This document shows, piece after piece, positions 29,314 through 37,980 of a DNA stretch of 64,000 bases. Origin of the DNA: Roseovarius sp. (GTDB lineage: Bacteria; Pseudomonadota; Alphaproteobacteria; Rhodobacterales; Rhodobacteraceae); assembly GCA_029212365.1 (NCBI GenBank), contig JARGOC010000001.1, forward strand, positions 310,001 through 374,000, read 5' to 3'. The notes under the pieces were generated by a model. It was not told the DNA's origin, ran no database searches, and was given only the letters and a program-made list of their open reading frames with translations. The position numbers were made by a program, and so were the translations under genes. Numbering within the stretch: position 1 is the first letter of the stretch; each line of letters opens with the position of its first letter.

Positions 29314-30129
29314 TCAGGGTTTGGCAAATTTCGCGCCCGAGGCACGCTTGGTTTCGCCCACCTTTACGCGGCGGTTGGTGGACTGGTCGGTGGCCGCTTT
29401 GGGCATGGCGCGCAAATCGCGTTTCAACTGATCCACCAAAGGTGGTAAATCCATGCCATAGGCCGCCGAGGATCCACCCCCGCTGATCAAGGTCAGAATG
29501 CGCGCCCTGCCGTTTTCACGGACAAAGACCGGCGCACCAGATGATCCAAAAGTCACATTGCAATCAAAAGCGATCAACCCCTTGCCACGGCCCAGCACCG
29601 AACATTCGCGTTGCCATGACAACGCCTGATCACGGCCCCGGCCATAGGATAGAACACTGACCTGTTGGCCTTCATTCGTCCGCTTTTGCAGAATGAACGG
29701 ATCGGCTTGTGATGTGGGAATAGGGGCTGCTAGCTCAAGCAGGGCGGCATCATAGCGGATGGTTGAGGTCCCGAAAGTTTGGTTCGGATCATAGCGTTTA
29801 TGGGCTGCGATACGCGTCACGGATTGCTCTGCAATCGCTGTCCCGTCGGCCAATCCTGCGCGAAACCGCATCGTTTCGGCGGATTGGAGGTGCCCTTGTC
29901 GATCAAACACGCAATGCGCTGCCGTGAGCACCAGATCAGACGCGATGAGCACGCCAGTGCAATAGGTGTCGCGCCCGATGTCGACACGGCCCACACCCTC
30001 CCATCCGAGCAGATCATCCCGGTCTGTCAGGCGCAACAGGCTGCTGCCCGCATGCAGTGGTGCACCCACAGTGGTCACCATGAAAATGCATAGAATACAA
30101 TGCAGTATGGTGCTGGTTCTGCGCATCAC
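29314..30129 (-). CDS. Secreted trypsin-like serine protease (second of a tandem pair)
   Basis: 271-aa S1-type protease. After a signal peptide (cleaved near residue 27), the catalytic His is in LTAAHCVF, Asp in RYDAALLEL and Ser in FGSSGAPV, so the triad is complete; GSSGAP replaces the usual GDSGGP. The tail ends in GAKFAKP, identical to its neighbour. Its start overlaps the upstream paralogue's stop (ATGA). It is a probable periplasmic or exported protease; the target is unknown. Confidence 0.85.
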   Translation of the reverse strand: MMRRTSTILHCILCIFMVTTVGAPLHAGSSLLRLTDRDDLLGWEGVGRVDIGRDTYCTGVLIASDLVLTAAHCVFDRQGHLQSAETMRFRAGLADGTAIAEQSVTRIAAHKRYDPNQTFGTSTIRYDAALLELAAPIPTSQADPFILQKRTNEGQQVSVLSYGRGRDQALSWQRECSVLGRGKGLIAFDCNVTFGSSGAPVFVRENGRARILTLISGGGSSAAYGMDLPPLVDQLKRDLRAMPKAATDQSTNRRVKVGETKRASGAKFAKP

Positions 30130-30929
30130 GGCTTGGCGAATTTTGCGCCGGTTTTGCGCCGCTCACCATTGATGGCCATCTTGGGGGCAGGGGCCTGGAA
30201 CACCCCTTTGCCAATGGCCAATTCACCGCGCAGCAGTTCTAGAGGGTCTTCCAATTGTGTGCCCAGCGAAACCTTCTTGCCATCGACCTCGGCCATGGCT
30301 GATACTACGGAGACAACACGCGGCTGGCCGCTTTCAAAGGAAAACACCGGCGCCCCGGATGAGCCAAAATTCACATCACAAGACATAATCAACACGCCTT
30401 GTTGACGCGCCATAACAGCGCAAACTTCCTGCAAAGACGGCGCTTCTGAGCGGTCACGGGCATAGCTGACCACTCCAATTTCCTGCCCCTTGCGCGGTCG
30501 GCGATCCGTTTCAAATGGCACCACAGAGGTGTTGTTGATCGGGTGATGCAATTCCAGCAGCGCCACGTCATTGCGCACCCGGTCCGCCGCCAGTTCGCCT
30601 TCATAAATGAAGTCAGGATGTGTCACAGCACGTTTCACCCAGCGATAAGCCGAGGCGCGTCCATTGCGCCATCCGGCCAGAAACTCGACTTTGCTGTGGT
30701 CAATGCGTGCGCCGGTTTCACTGTCAAACAGGCAATGCGCCGCCGTGAGCACCAGATCAGGCGCGATCAACGCCCCGGTACAAAACCCGCGCCCGTCAAT
30801 ATCGAGCCTGCCCACTGCCTCCCAACCGCGACTATCATCGCCGGTTTGCAGCGCAGTCAGCCCGGAATCGCCAGCAACGGCAAAACCAGCTGACATCATC
30901 AGTGCCAACGCCAAAATAAAATGCCGCAT
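30126..30929 (-). CDS. Secreted trypsin-like serine protease (first of a tandem pair)
   Basis: 267-aa paralogue of the following gene. Signal peptide residues 1-19, catalytic His in LTAAHCLF, Asp in RNDVALLEL, Ser in FGSSGAPVF. FCTGALIAPDLV is shared with the second copy. The C-terminal GAKFAKP motif is also shared. The two copies differ by eye over much of their length, so the duplication is not recent. Confidence 0.85.
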   Translation of the reverse strand: MRHFILALALMMSAGFAVAGDSGLTALQTGDDSRGWEAVGRLDIDGRGFCTGALIAPDLVLTAAHCLFDSETGARIDHSKVEFLAGWRNGRASAYRWVKRAVTHPDFIYEGELAADRVRNDVALLELHHPINNTSVVPFETDRRPRKGQEIGVVSYARDRSEAPSLQEVCAVMARQQGVLIMSCDVNFGSSGAPVFSFESGQPRVVSVVSAMAEVDGKKVSLGTQLEDPLELLRGELAIGKGVFQAPAPKMAINGERRKTGAKFAKP

Positions 30930-31013
30930 ACCTGTCCCGATACTATTTAGGCCTCAGGTTTCGGCCCTATCAGGGCTTTGAGGCGAAATTGCGGCAAATG
31001 CGGTTTGCCTGGC

Positions 31014-32303
31014 CTATTGACCCTGCAAAGCCGGGGGTTTCGGGCCGCCTGTGGCCCAGTCCAGCAATTCAACCGTATGCACCATTGGGATATCCGTTCC
31101 GCTGGCGATCTGCATCATGCAGCCGATGTTGCCAGCGGCGATGACATCAGGGGTCTGGGCCTCGATCGTGCGCAGTTTGCGCGCTTTGAGTTGTTTGGAG
31201 ATTGCCGGTTGCATCAGGTTGTAGGTGCCCGCCGATCCACAACACAAATGGCTGTCTGCGGGTTCAACCACCTCAAAGCCCACGCGTTTCAGCAGGTCTT
31301 TGGGAAAGGTTTTGATCTGCTGACCATGCTGAAGAGAACAAGCCGCGTGATAGGCCACTTTCAGGCCTTTTGAGGCGCCCTCAGGCAGGTCCAGCTTCAT
31401 CAGCACTTCGGAAATGTCCATTGCGATGTTCGATACCCGCGTGGCATCACCTGCCAGGGGTGTGTCGCGCAACATGTGGCCGTAATCCTTGACCGTGGTG
31501 CCACACCCCGAGGTGTTGATAACCACCGCATCCAAACCATCGCCGTCCATTTCGTGGGTCCAGGCACGAATGTTGCTGGCCGCAGCCGCGTGGCTCTGTG
31601 ATGATTTGCCCATGTGATGGGTCAACGCGCCACAACATCCAGCACCTTCGGCCACAACCACCTCACAGCCCAGCCGAGTGAGCAGACGGATAGTGGCATC
31701 GTTGATATCGGTGTTCAGCGCCTTTTGCGCACACCCCGTCATCAGCGCCACACGCATTTTATGGGGGGCTTGGGGCGCAAAGCTCTGCGGGTCATCGTTG
31801 CGGCTGACGGGGGGCACTTGTTTGGGGGCCATTTCCAGCATCGCACGCAGCCGCGCATCCGGCATCAGCCGCGCAAATGGGCGCCCGATTTTTGCCCCCA
31901 GCAAAGCCACCCGAAACCGCATCGGATAGGGCAGGATTTTTGCGAGCAACCAGCGCAGCGCACGATCCCCCAAAGGGCGCTTGTAGCGTTCTTCGATATA
32001 TTCGCGCGCGTGATCCACCAGATGCATATAATGCACGCCCGAAGGGCAGGTGGTCATGCAGGCCAGACAGCTCAGACAGCGATCAATGTGTTTGACGGTG
32101 CGGGCAACTGGTTGCCGGTCGTTTTCCAGCATGTCCTTGATCAGATAGATGCGCCCACGCGGGCTGTCCAACTCGTCACCCAGCACCTGATATGTGGGGC
32201 ATGTGGCTGTACAAAACCCGCAATGCACACAGTTGCGCAGAATTTCATTTGAACGTGCGATGGCGGGGTTTTCGAGCTGGTGATCTGTGAATTCTGTCTT
32301 CAT
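31014..32303 (-). CDS. glcF: Glycolate oxidase iron-sulfur subunit
   Basis: 429-aa subunit that carries electrons from the flavin subunits of glycolate oxidase. Two ferredoxin motifs CVHCGFCTATC and CLSCLACMTTC are near residues 25-35 and 75-85, followed by two CCG domains (GAGCCGALTHHMG, HLCCGSAGTYNL) that bind another cluster. It lies directly after a small membrane-protein gene (TAAATG junction) in the glcD-glcE-X-glcF order. Confidence 0.95.
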   Translation of the reverse strand: MKTEFTDHQLENPAIARSNEILRNCVHCGFCTATCPTYQVLGDELDSPRGRIYLIKDMLENDRQPVARTVKHIDRCLSCLACMTTCPSGVHYMHLVDHAREYIEERYKRPLGDRALRWLLAKILPYPMRFRVALLGAKIGRPFARLMPDARLRAMLEMAPKQVPPVSRNDDPQSFAPQAPHKMRVALMTGCAQKALNTDINDATIRLLTRLGCEVVVAEGAGCCGALTHHMGKSSQSHAAAASNIRAWTHEMDGDGLDAVVINTSGCGTTVKDYGHMLRDTPLAGDATRVSNIAMDISEVLMKLDLPEGASKGLKVAYHAACSLQHGQQIKTFPKDLLKRVGFEVVEPADSHLCCGSAGTYNLMQPAISKQLKARKLRTIEAQTPDVIAAGNIGCMMQIASGTDIPMVHTVELLDWATGGPKPPALQGQ

Positions 32304-32669
32304 TTACTGTGCCACCATTTGTGCCAGATGCAGCCCGAACCAAGGCAATGTTGTTGCAATCGCCCCAAGAGCGACAGCGCCGCGCAGGGCCGGTCCTTTG
32401 TCTATGCGGCGACGCACCGCCAAAACGCACATGGCCGCCACAGCGATCCACGCCAACCACAGCACCAGCAGGATGACCACGTCAAAGTACTCCCACATCT
32501 GCCACGCCTCGCCTGCGCCAAGTGGCACCAGATAGGCGAACCCTATCAAGACGATGATCAAGGCCGCGAGTTGGGCAAAATAACCGGCATCCGGATCCTG
32601 CCGCACCAAGGCCCAATAGAGCAGCGGACCAGCCACAAATACCAGCAAATAGGTGGCAATGATGATCAT
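32304..32669 (-). CDS. Small integral membrane protein between glcE and glcF
   Basis: 121-aa protein with about four hydrophobic segments (residues 3-20, 30-50, 62-84, 98-118). No known family was recognised. It overlaps the glcE stop by ATGA and abuts glcF, so it is co-expressed with glycolate oxidase. It could anchor the complex to the membrane or move a related solute; this is inference from position. Confidence 0.72.
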   Translation of the reverse strand: MIIIATYLLVFVAGPLLYWALVRQDPDAGYFAQLAALIIVLIGFAYLVPLGAGEAWQMWEYFDVVILLVLWLAWIAVAAMCVLAVRRRIDKGPALRGAVALGAIATTLPWFGLHLAQMVAQ

Positions 32670-33820
32670 GCCATCTGCCCCATCAAACCGGGATTGAGAA
32701 TGCCACGGGGGTCAAATTTCTGGCGTAGCCCGCGCTGCAAATCCTCTAGGGGTTTGGGCAATGGATGAAATGCTTTGGCATCTTGCCCGCGTATCAATGT
32801 TGCATGCCCACCGCCGATTTCGGTCAGGGCGGCCCGGATCGCCGTTCCGGTGATGCCGGTTTCTTCGGGGCATAACAGCCAGATCAGCCCACCGCCCCAA
32901 TCCAGTTGCGCACGCGGCCCATCCCCCATACGCGCCAGAAAATCAGGCGCATCTGTTGGCTTGAGAGAGATACGCCAGACATCACCGCTGGTGTGGGCAT
33001 CGCCAAACATGTCCAGATCCCGAAGCCGTTGCCAGGCCACGCGCGAGACATCGTGCTCAACCACATTCATGTCGCCATATTCTGCCAGGCGGGTTTTCAA
33101 CGCGTCGATACGATAGGCAACCGAGGCTTGCGTTCCCTCAACCCTCAGCATCGTATCGGGCTGGTCATTTGCGGTTAACGGGATATGTGCCGCCCCCGTC
33201 ACCTCCCAAGGAGAGCCAAGCGCCGAAGACATCGCGTCGATGGCCTGCGCGGTTGGCGTGTCATGCAGGATGAGCGTTTGTTCGGTCTCGGGCATGGGCA
33301 GGACTTTCAGAGCGACTTCGCTCAGCACACCCAAGGTGCCATAGCTGCCGGCCATCAGCTTGACCAGATCATAGCCCGTGACGTTTTTCATCACGCGCCC
33401 GCCGTTGGAAATCAACTGCCCGCTGCCATCAACAAACTTTACGCCCAACAGGCTGTCACGACATGCGCCCACCTGAATGCGGCGTGGGCCAGATACGTTT
33501 GCAGCCACCATACCGCCTACAGTTGGCTGTCCGGTGGTGCCCAGTACTCCGCGATGATCCATCGGTTCAAACGCCAGTCTTTGGCCCTCAGCTGCCAGCG
33601 TTTTTTCAACCTCAGCCAAGGGTGTACCTGCCTTGGCCACCAAAGTCAGAGCGCCGGGTTCATACAGATCAATGCCGTTCAGACCTGTGGTGCGCAAAAC
33701 CTGACCATCCCTCAGCTGACCAATCGGGCGTGTACCGCCGCCCTCAATGCGCAGCGGCCCCGTTGCACGGGCAACCATATCGCCAAGTTCGTCAGCAGAT
33801 TGAGGTAGCAGCTCTGTCAT
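32666..33820 (-). CDS. glcE: Glycolate oxidase FAD-binding subunit GlcE
   Basis: 384-aa FAD protein that pairs with GlcD. The PCMH-type FAD fold is seen in LRIEGGGTRPIGQ and in TTGQPTVGGMVAANVSGPRR, and FDPRGILNPGLMG closes the C-terminus. The start is ATG 33820; the in-frame TTG at 33829 is not preferred. It is shorter than GlcD, as expected for GlcE, and lies 63 bp downstream of glcD. Confidence 0.93.
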   Translation of the reverse strand: MTELLPQSADELGDMVARATGPLRIEGGGTRPIGQLRDGQVLRTTGLNGIDLYEPGALTLVAKAGTPLAEVEKTLAAEGQRLAFEPMDHRGVLGTTGQPTVGGMVAANVSGPRRIQVGACRDSLLGVKFVDGSGQLISNGGRVMKNVTGYDLVKLMAGSYGTLGVLSEVALKVLPMPETEQTLILHDTPTAQAIDAMSSALGSPWEVTGAAHIPLTANDQPDTMLRVEGTQASVAYRIDALKTRLAEYGDMNVVEHDVSRVAWQRLRDLDMFGDAHTSGDVWRISLKPTDAPDFLARMGDGPRAQLDWGGGLIWLLCPEETGITGTAIRAALTEIGGGHATLIRGQDAKAFHPLPKPLEDLQRGLRQKFDPRGILNPGLMGQMA

Positions 33821-33883
33821 CGTTCCCAAAACTCTCTTAAGTCGTCGTGAATTGCCAAAGGTCCACCAGCACAGACTGATCTG

Positions 33884-35323
33884 TCATTCTGCCGCAATCC
33901 GGCGGGTGTCGCTCGTTGCCAAAGGGAATACCTTGGCGGGGTTAAGCAACCATTTGGGATCAAACACATCCTTGACAGCCATCTGGATTTCCAGATCCGC
34001 GGGCGCATATTGATCCAGCATAAGATCACGTTTTTCGACGCCCACGCCATGTTCACCGGTCAGGCAACCGCCCACCTCAACACACAGTTTCAGGATCTCG
34101 GCACCGAATTCCTCGCACAGCTCCAGATCGCCCGGTTTGTTGGCATCAAACAGGATCAGCGGATGCATATTGCCATCGCCCGCGTGAAACACATTTGCCA
34201 CGTCCAGGCCGAATTCTTCGCTCATCTGAGCGATGCGCCGCAGAACGAATGGCAGCTGGCTGACCGGGATCGTGCCATCCAGACACATGTAGTCGTTGAT
34301 CTGGCCCATGGCCCCGAATGCCGATTTGCGGCCCAGCCAGATTTTGGCGCTCTCATCGGCGGATTGGCTTTCACGCAGCTCTACCGGGTTATGAGTGCGG
34401 GCGATCTCAATGATGGTGCCCAGTTGTTCGTCAATCTCCGCATCCGAGCCTTCGACCTCGACAATAAGCAATGCCTCGCAATCAGGGTATCCGGCCTTGG
34501 CAAAGGCCTCGCAGGCGCGAATGCAGGGACGATCCATGAATTCGATCGCCACCGGCAAGACACCTGCCTTGATGATGTCCGACACACAGGCACCCGCCAC
34601 CTCGTTGTTGTCAAAGCCTATCAGCACTGGGCGGGCGCCTTCGGGTTTGGGCAGGATACGCAGGGTGGCCTCGGTCACAACGCCCAACTGCCCCTCAGAC
34701 CCGCAGATCAGCCCCAGCAGATCATAGCCCTCCGCATCCAGATATGCGCCACCCAATTGCAACACCTGACCATCCATCAACACCATTGTCACGCCCATCA
34801 GGTTGTTGGTGGTCACGCCGTATTTCAGGCAATGCGCCCCGCCGGAATTCATCGCGATATTACCGGCAATGGCACAGGCCAGCTGGCTTGACGGATCGGG
34901 GGCATAAAAGAACCCCTGTTCTTCGACTGCGCCGGTCACACTCAGGTTAGTGCGCCCTGACTGTACGCGGATAAAGCGGTTGTCATAGTCGGTTTCCAAC
35001 ACGTCGCTGAGCCGGGCCACACCCAGGATCACGCTATCCTCGGTTGGCAAAGCCCCGCCCGCCAGTGATGTGCCCGATCCGCGCGGCACAACTGGCACGC
35101 CCATATCGTGACAAATACGCAAAACATCCGAGACCTCTTGGGTATTGGCAGGCAACACGGCCAGCAATGGCGGGCATTTATAGGCGGTCAGCGCGTCACA
35201 TTCATAGGCGCGTGTGGCAACCGGATCTGAGATGATGGCATCGTCAGGCATCACCTGGCGCAAACGGTCAATCAATTCAGGCTTGCGCGCCAGAATGGCA
35301 GGGTTTGGAATGGGCATATCCAT
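33884..35323 (-). CDS. glcD: Glycolate oxidase subunit GlcD
   Basis: 479-aa flavoprotein that oxidises glycolate (from photorespiration-type or phytoplankton-derived exudate) to glyoxylate. RGSGTSLAGGALP, SGGAHCLKYGVTTNN and the C-terminal CLTGEHGVGVEKRDLM with FDPKWLLNPAKVFP are hallmarks of GlcD/D-lactate dehydrogenase FAD oxidases. ATG 35323 was chosen (AAGGTGA upstream); the frame continues to 35359. It is the first gene of the glc unit, with an inverted repeat just upstream. Confidence 0.94.
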   Translation of the reverse strand: MDMPIPNPAILARKPELIDRLRQVMPDDAIISDPVATRAYECDALTAYKCPPLLAVLPANTQEVSDVLRICHDMGVPVVPRGSGTSLAGGALPTEDSVILGVARLSDVLETDYDNRFIRVQSGRTNLSVTGAVEEQGFFYAPDPSSQLACAIAGNIAMNSGGAHCLKYGVTTNNLMGVTMVLMDGQVLQLGGAYLDAEGYDLLGLICGSEGQLGVVTEATLRILPKPEGARPVLIGFDNNEVAGACVSDIIKAGVLPVAIEFMDRPCIRACEAFAKAGYPDCEALLIVEVEGSDAEIDEQLGTIIEIARTHNPVELRESQSADESAKIWLGRKSAFGAMGQINDYMCLDGTIPVSQLPFVLRRIAQMSEEFGLDVANVFHAGDGNMHPLILFDANKPGDLELCEEFGAEILKLCVEVGGCLTGEHGVGVEKRDLMLDQYAPADLEIQMAVKDVFDPKWLLNPAKVFPLATSDTRRIAAE

Positions 35324-35337
35324 GGAGTCACCTTTGC

Positions 35338-35360
35338 ATTGGTAATAAAATATAACCAAT
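35338..35360. promoter_or_regulatory. Candidate operator of the glc operon
   Basis: Inverted repeat ATTGGT (35338-35343) and ACCAAT (35355-35360) with an AT-only centre that is itself nearly symmetric. It is 15 bp before the glcD start; on the minus strand the centre reads as a plausible -10 box (TATATT). TGGT/ACCA half-sites are common for FadR/GlcC-type GntR regulators, but the usual spacing is shorter. Confidence 0.4.
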
Positions 35361-35536
35361 TTTTCGCCATAGCAAGCGCTTCTTTCTCATGGCTATGGCG
35401 TGCTTGATCTACACCAGCGTTGCTTAGCCAGACACTAACATCTCAATCACTAGGCAGATTGCCCCGGCATAATGTTTCACAAAGCCGCACGCAGTCGTGA
35501 GTATACCTCGACGTTAAACGCTCTATACTTTGGGTT

Positions 35537-35896
35537 ATGATACGCATTTTTTCTCTACTATCGCTTCTGGCACCTGCTGGTTCTGCAATGGCCGGTGCGC
35601 CTGAAATTATTGATGCCAAGGTTCAGAAGTCCGGCATGAACTGGCGCATAGAGGTGACGCTAAAGCATGATGATACCGGTTGGGATCACTATGCAGACGG
35701 CTGGGATGTGGAGGATGCGGATGGCAATGTTTTGGGCCAGCGCGAATTATTGCACCCACATGTGGATGAGCAGCCTTTCACCCGATCACTGGGAAATCTG
35801 ATGCTGCCCGATGGCACCCGTGAGGTGTTCATTCGCACAAGATGTTCCATAGATGGCTGGAGCGCAGACGCCGTGCGCGTAGAATTGTCTCCCTAA
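35537..35896 (+). CDS. Small secreted protein of unknown function
   Basis: 119-aa protein with a signal peptide (cleavage after SAMA, residue 19) followed by about 100 residues rich in Asp and Trp, including VTLKHDDTGWDHYADGWDVED. It is similar in type to short periplasmic beta-rich Rhodobacterales proteins. No catalytic motif was recognised. It is convergent with the BatA-operon end. Confidence 0.7.
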   Translation: MIRIFSLLSLLAPAGSAMAGAPEIIDAKVQKSGMNWRIEVTLKHDDTGWDHYADGWDVEDADGNVLGQRELLHPHVDEQPFTRSLGNLMLPDGTREVFIRTRCSIDGWSADAVRVELSP

Positions 35897-35931
35897 GCAA
35901 CCCCTTTGTAGTGAGATTACGTGCCTTGTGT

Positions 35932-37980
35932 TTATCTGCGCCCTTCGCGCAGCCAACCCGCCAGCACCAGACCCGAAATCAAGACCAAGACCAGCCATGC
36001 CGGCAGGATCGGCGATTGGGTCAGGTTCAGTGTCTCATACGCGCCGCGTGGGGTGATGCCGATCCAGCCTCGCCCAACGGCCGGGCGGCCCTCCCGCACC
36101 TGACGAATACGCGGGGTGCCATCCTCTAGTGCCCGGATGCCACCACCTGTGGCCTCCACCATTGTTGACAGCGCTTCACCGCTTGCCAGAGTTTGCTCAA
36201 ACTCCACAGGGGCGGCAGGGCCCAGCCCGATCACCGCTGAGAGGTCATCAACGCTCAGCCGGTAAAGGCCAATATCCGGGCCATCAAAACTGGCCTCAAA
36301 CCGGCCCGGTGTGGTTTCGCTTAGCTCAATCTCGTGGGTTTCGCCTGACGGGGTGATCACGCTCACCGGGTTGGACGTGTCCGCCAGGGTCTGGCGAATG
36401 ATGCGCATGGTCTGGCCCGTGGCCTCGGCCCACAGCGCTTCTTCTTCCAGTTCGGGTTCTTTCATCATCCAATGTGCCAAGCGGCGCAATAGTTCCAGTT
36501 GCGGCCCGCCGCCCTCATAGCCGCGGTTCCACAGCCATGCGTGATCAGAGGCCAGCAGCGCCACGCGCCCTTCGCCGACACGGTTGAGCACCAAGAGTGG
36601 CTTGTCGTCCACGCCCGACATCACCACATCACCGGCTTCGGCCACCACTTCGATCTGGCGCAACCAGCGGCCCCAGGGCGCATCCGCGTCAGGCGTCAGA
36701 CCCGCTGTAACCGGGTGGCGTTGACCAAGTTCAGTCACTGTTGGGCGATAGCGTTCTTCCAGCACACGCGCGGTGGGGCGCGCAGGCACGATGGATTCAA
36801 TCGGGGTACGATAGATGCTGTCGGCACTGGCAAAATCAGGGCCAGCAGCAATCAACACCGCGCCGCCCTTTTCAACATAATTGCGCACATTCTCAAGGTA
36901 GGCCGACGGCAAAATACCGCGCCGCTTGTAGCGGTCAAAGATGATCAGGTCGAAGTCCTCGATCTTCTCCAAAAACAATTCGCGCGTTGGAAAGGCAATC
37001 AGGGACAGCTCCCGCACCGGCACACCGTCTTGTTTTTCCGGTGGTCGCAGGATGGTGAAATGCACCAGATCAACCGAGCTGTCAGACTTCAGCAGATTGC
37101 GCCAGGTGCGCCCGCCGGCATGTGGCTCGCCTGAAACCAGCAGAACACTCAGCCGGTCGCGCACGCCATTGATCTGCACAAGGGCCGTGTTGTTGCGCTC
37201 GGTCAACTCGCCCGGCACAAACGGTGTTGAGAATTCCAGCACGTTTCGCCCCCCGTGGGGCAGGCGCAAAGGCAGTTCGATGTTCTTGCCCAGCGCCACG
37301 TCAAAGCGCTGCGGGTCTTCACCATCCACCGAAACTAGCAAAGGCACGGATTCCACACCATCGGGGGCTGCACCAATATCGTCTAGTGATAGTGTAAGGG
37401 TCACTTCCTCGCCCAGAATGGCAAAGGCCGGGGCGTTATCCACTTTGATCCGACGATCCCAGTCGGTTTTCTGGCCTGTGTGCAGCAAATGCAGCGGTGC
37501 GGGCACGTCGGGCGCGCGTTCCAGATCATGCAGGCGGCCGTCTGACAACAAGATCGCCCCCGCGATGCGGCCACGAGGCTCCTCGGCCAGGGCGTCGCCC
37601 AGAGCCGTCATCAGTTGGGTGCCAGAGTTGTCAATGCCGTCGGGCACGCTGATGTGGCGCAATTCAGTGTTGTCCATGGCAGCTATCTGTGCCGCCAATT
37701 GATCTGCGGCGAGGGCGGTGCGCTCGGCACGTTTTGATAGGGTTTGACTGGCGCTTTCATCCTCGATCAGCAGCACGATATCACTCAGGTTTTCGCGGTC
37801 TTCCTGCTGAAAGATGGGCCCCGCCAACGCCGCAAGAACCACCAGCGATGCCAGCCCCCTAAGCGCCCAACCCGACAGGCTCCGTTGCATCGCCAAGGCA
37901 CAAATCGCCAGCGCCATGCCAGCCAATGCAGCGATCAGCCACCAGGGCAAAAGCGGGTCAAAGATGACAGAGGCGCTCAT
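35932..37980 (-). CDS. Large membrane protein with amidotransferase-like/VWA-like region (end of MoxR operon)
   Basis: 682-aa protein with two N-terminal membrane helices (about 10-30 and 36-54), a long periplasmic part, and a C-terminal helix (about 652-672) plus a basic tail. The central FDLIIFDRYKRRGILP and GGAVLIAAGPDF resemble a class-I-glutaminase-like Rossmann fold, without a catalytic Cys that I can see. It overlaps the DUF4159 gene (ATGA). Genes like this close the MoxR/DUF58/BatA clusters in Rhodobacterales; the function is unknown. Confidence 0.8.
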   Translation of the reverse strand: MSASVIFDPLLPWWLIAALAGMALAICALAMQRSLSGWALRGLASLVVLAALAGPIFQQEDRENLSDIVLLIEDESASQTLSKRAERTALAADQLAAQIAAMDNTELRHISVPDGIDNSGTQLMTALGDALAEEPRGRIAGAILLSDGRLHDLERAPDVPAPLHLLHTGQKTDWDRRIKVDNAPAFAILGEEVTLTLSLDDIGAAPDGVESVPLLVSVDGEDPQRFDVALGKNIELPLRLPHGGRNVLEFSTPFVPGELTERNNTALVQINGVRDRLSVLLVSGEPHAGGRTWRNLLKSDSSVDLVHFTILRPPEKQDGVPVRELSLIAFPTRELFLEKIEDFDLIIFDRYKRRGILPSAYLENVRNYVEKGGAVLIAAGPDFASADSIYRTPIESIVPARPTARVLEERYRPTVTELGQRHPVTAGLTPDADAPWGRWLRQIEVVAEAGDVVMSGVDDKPLLVLNRVGEGRVALLASDHAWLWNRGYEGGGPQLELLRRLAHWMMKEPELEEEALWAEATGQTMRIIRQTLADTSNPVSVITPSGETHEIELSETTPGRFEASFDGPDIGLYRLSVDDLSAVIGLGPAAPVEFEQTLASGEALSTMVEATGGGIRALEDGTPRIRQVREGRPAVGRGWIGITPRGAYETLNLTQSPILPAWLVLVLISGLVLAGWLREGRR

